Shown: positions 62,176 to 64,000 of the stretch, piece after piece
Numbering within the stretch: the first letter of the stretch is position 1
Layout of the letters: every line of letters begins with the position of its first letter
Assembly: GCF_036320965.1 (NCBI RefSeq)
Contig: NC_092225.1
Location: 58,003,424-58,067,423, forward strand
DNA from: Panulirus ornatus
Taxonomy: Eukaryota; Arthropoda; Malacostraca; Decapoda; Palinuridae
Length of the DNA stretch: 64,000 bases
Reading direction: 5' to 3'
Notes under the pieces: generated by a model
Told to the model about the DNA's origin: nothing
The model's input: only the letters and a program-made list of their open reading frames with translations
Database searches by the model: none
Translations under genes and position numbers: made by a program

Positions 62176-64000
62176 CAGTAGATAAGTTCCAATTTGAAGC
62201 TTTACTTTGAAGCCTCCTTGGCCATGCCAAATAGAACCGTCTGGCGCCAGCCAAAAGGAAAATCCCAGAGAGAAGCTTTACTATGAGGCACCTTTGGCCA
62301 CGCCAATCTCCACTAGAATTGTGTAAAGCCAGCCGGAAGAAGTCCCAAAGTGAAGCTTTGCTATACCTACTTATACTAGGCCAGTGGCAACCAGGCAGGA
62401 CGGAGTCAAAGGTTAAACCTTATAACATCCATAAATTTTTTGGTAACACTATTTAACTCGGCACTTATGTAATCTCTCAGATTTATCATTAAACAAATTA
62501 TTATATGGGCAAAGCAATAGAGTCCCTCTTCGTTTCTTACGAATAATTACAGATTTCAGCTTGAAGCTTGGGGCAAGATGATTATAAAGCAAAAAGTTAC
62601 TGACTTCTGTAAGAATATTTCGGCAAAGAGCATTAATTCATGTGAACATGTATGATTTCAGATGGCGAAGTCCCCTTATGCGGGAGAAAAGTCAGAGTGA
62701 GGCTTTAAGTTTGACGACCCTTGAACCCAGGATAAATCGACTGAATGGGTTGTCGTTAGCCAGAACAAAAGTCCCGTAGTAAATCCTTAAGTCTAATGAC
62801 CCGTGGATCCCCGAAAACCCGATGAATATGGTATGTCGTAAGCCAGAACAAAATTCTTTAAGTTTGATGGTCCTTGAGCCCGGCAAAACCCAATTAAAAT
62901 GGTCTGGCGTAAGGCAGTACAAAAGGCCTAGAGTGGAGCTTTAAGTGTGACGATCCTTGAGCTCCGCAAAACTCGATTAGATTTGTGTGGCGATACCCAT
63001 GAGAAACATCCCTGATTAACGCTTTACGTATGATGACCTGTGGCCCTGAATCAAGGGCTCCTACCCCTAGTTTACCTCTACCTACTCCAGCAGGGTTCTC
63101 CTACCCTGGACCCCATATAGAAAATACAAAATGGAGATATTACTTACCTTAACGAGGTGATTATAGAGCTCCAGTGGAAGTGTTAGTCAACGATGGGCAA
63201 TTTCCTTTTGAAGAGCTGGAGATGACTGTGGCTGCTCGATGAATTCAGGTTTTTTCTAATTTAGTCAGTCACCTCGGTTCAGTCGGGAAGGAAAATAATT
63301 GTCCCTCCATCACTAGGTAAGTATCATATAATATCTCGCCACATTTATTTTCATTGATTTCATGATACGGAATCTCCAACCTTTTCAGAGTTCACTTCAA
63401 AATGATTTATGATTACCTCACAAACGAATGAGAACACAGTGGTCTAAGACGTGGCATCTACTTTCACCACTCGTAAAAGTGCACACACAAAAAAAAATTG
63501 CACCATTTGCAGATATCACACAGTAAAAAGAAAAAAAGATCATGGAATTTCAGTTCATCAAGCAACGAGTTTGCCTTCATAGAAGTAAATGTTTCTGTAT
63601 AATCTTGACGTAACGAATTCTATCATTTATTCACTGGCACTTGACGTTCAGGTATTGCACTGCACCATTACGAGAAGAGATATTTTCAACACCGATCTTT
63701 AAGGATATTGACCGTTAAATCACGAACACTGAAGAAGCCACCTTCACACTCACTGAGCTATTTCGCGCCACTAATTCAAAGCAAATCAAAGTCAACACAA
63801 CGTGCGCATGCGTGACTTCAGGCCGAGCATGCGCAAAAGATAAAAGTTACACTGAGCATGTGCAAGAGGTAAAACTTAGGCCGAGCATGCGCAATGGGTG
63901 AATCTTACTCTGCGCATGCGCTGAAGAATAATTTTCGGCGAGGTTACGCAAAAGAGGATTTATTCCAGTATATGTCTATGTAGAATGAGGCTTATATTAA
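62176..64000. repeat. D element copy 3 (runs off the window)
   Basis: CAGTAGATAAGTTCCAA, the ~80-bp repeats (62200-63060), TACTTACCTTAACGAGGTGA at 63142, TTTCATGATACGGAATCTCC at 63356 and the palindrome cluster at 63802-63954. The body resembles monomer type X while the palindrome cluster has type Y variants, so it is a mosaic of both. Confidence 0.85.
63802..63954. promoter_or_regulatory. GCGCATGCGC palindrome cluster (D copy 3)
   Basis: Five sites ending CTGCGCATGCGCTG; NRF-1-like by sequence only. Confidence 0.4.

Overview
The window looks like a non-coding, repeat-dominated stretch of an animal nuclear genome. I infer an arthropod, most probably a decapod crustacean: very long (TA)n, (GA)n and (CA)n microsatellites occur every 1-2 kb, many minisatellites are present, and the only recognisable proteins belong to an RTE-like non-LTR retrotransposon (LINE) and a Penelope-like element (PLE). 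No host gene, rRNA, CRISPR or prokaryote-style operon can be supported. The taxon call is inference.

Layout. 1-13.5 kb: mostly unique-looking AT-moderate DNA with independent tandem repeats (an 86-bp, a 30-bp, a 79-bp and a 63-bp family), simple repeats and tRNA-derived SINE remnants. 13.5-14.2 kb: a short head-tail (HT) element and a 187-bp palindrome made from PLE terminal sequence. 15-16.3 kb: 33-bp tandem repeats. 17.4-22.5 kb: three LINE copies, two of them head to head. 22.5-32.9 kb: scattered HT, SINE, LINE and satellite pieces and a GC-rich stretch near 24.5 kb. 32.9-47.3 kb: a dense nest of LINE and HT elements, nearly every one bounded by (TA)n; it holds the one almost complete LINE (36356-39608, ~991-codon frame with two stop codons), a second full-span but frameshifted copy, two ~99% identical 5'-truncated copies, a copy with a 5' inversion, and one copy (33438-34272) carrying roughly 55 A-to-G changes on the + strand. 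47.3-57.2 kb and 61.8-64 kb: a dispersed non-coding repeat (D element) with ~80-bp internal repeats, a 29-bp minisatellite at one end and clusters of GCGCATGCGC-type palindromes; in 52.3-57.2 kb its 1.25-kb end is tandemly amplified as alternating X-Y-X-Y monomers. 57.27-59.59 kb: a 2.3-kb almost pure C/T tract that is probably partly an assembly artefact. 59.6-61.8 kb: a second copy of a 320-bp block also seen at 50.0 kb, an internally deleted LINE, and a PLE remnant with RT C-terminus and GIY-YIG endonuclease.

How the parts relate. LINE and HT elements share the same ~90-nt 5' head and the same 3' hairpin (CTCGC-taac-GCGGG), so HT elements look like passengers of the LINE machinery. 5' and often 3' junctions of both fall in (TA)n, which suggests either a (TA)n target preference or TA-repeat seeding by the 3' tail. 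The A-to-G-rich copy suggests adenosine deamination of the antisense strand (first cDNA strand) of one insertion. All divergence counts here are by-eye comparisons between copies inside the window.
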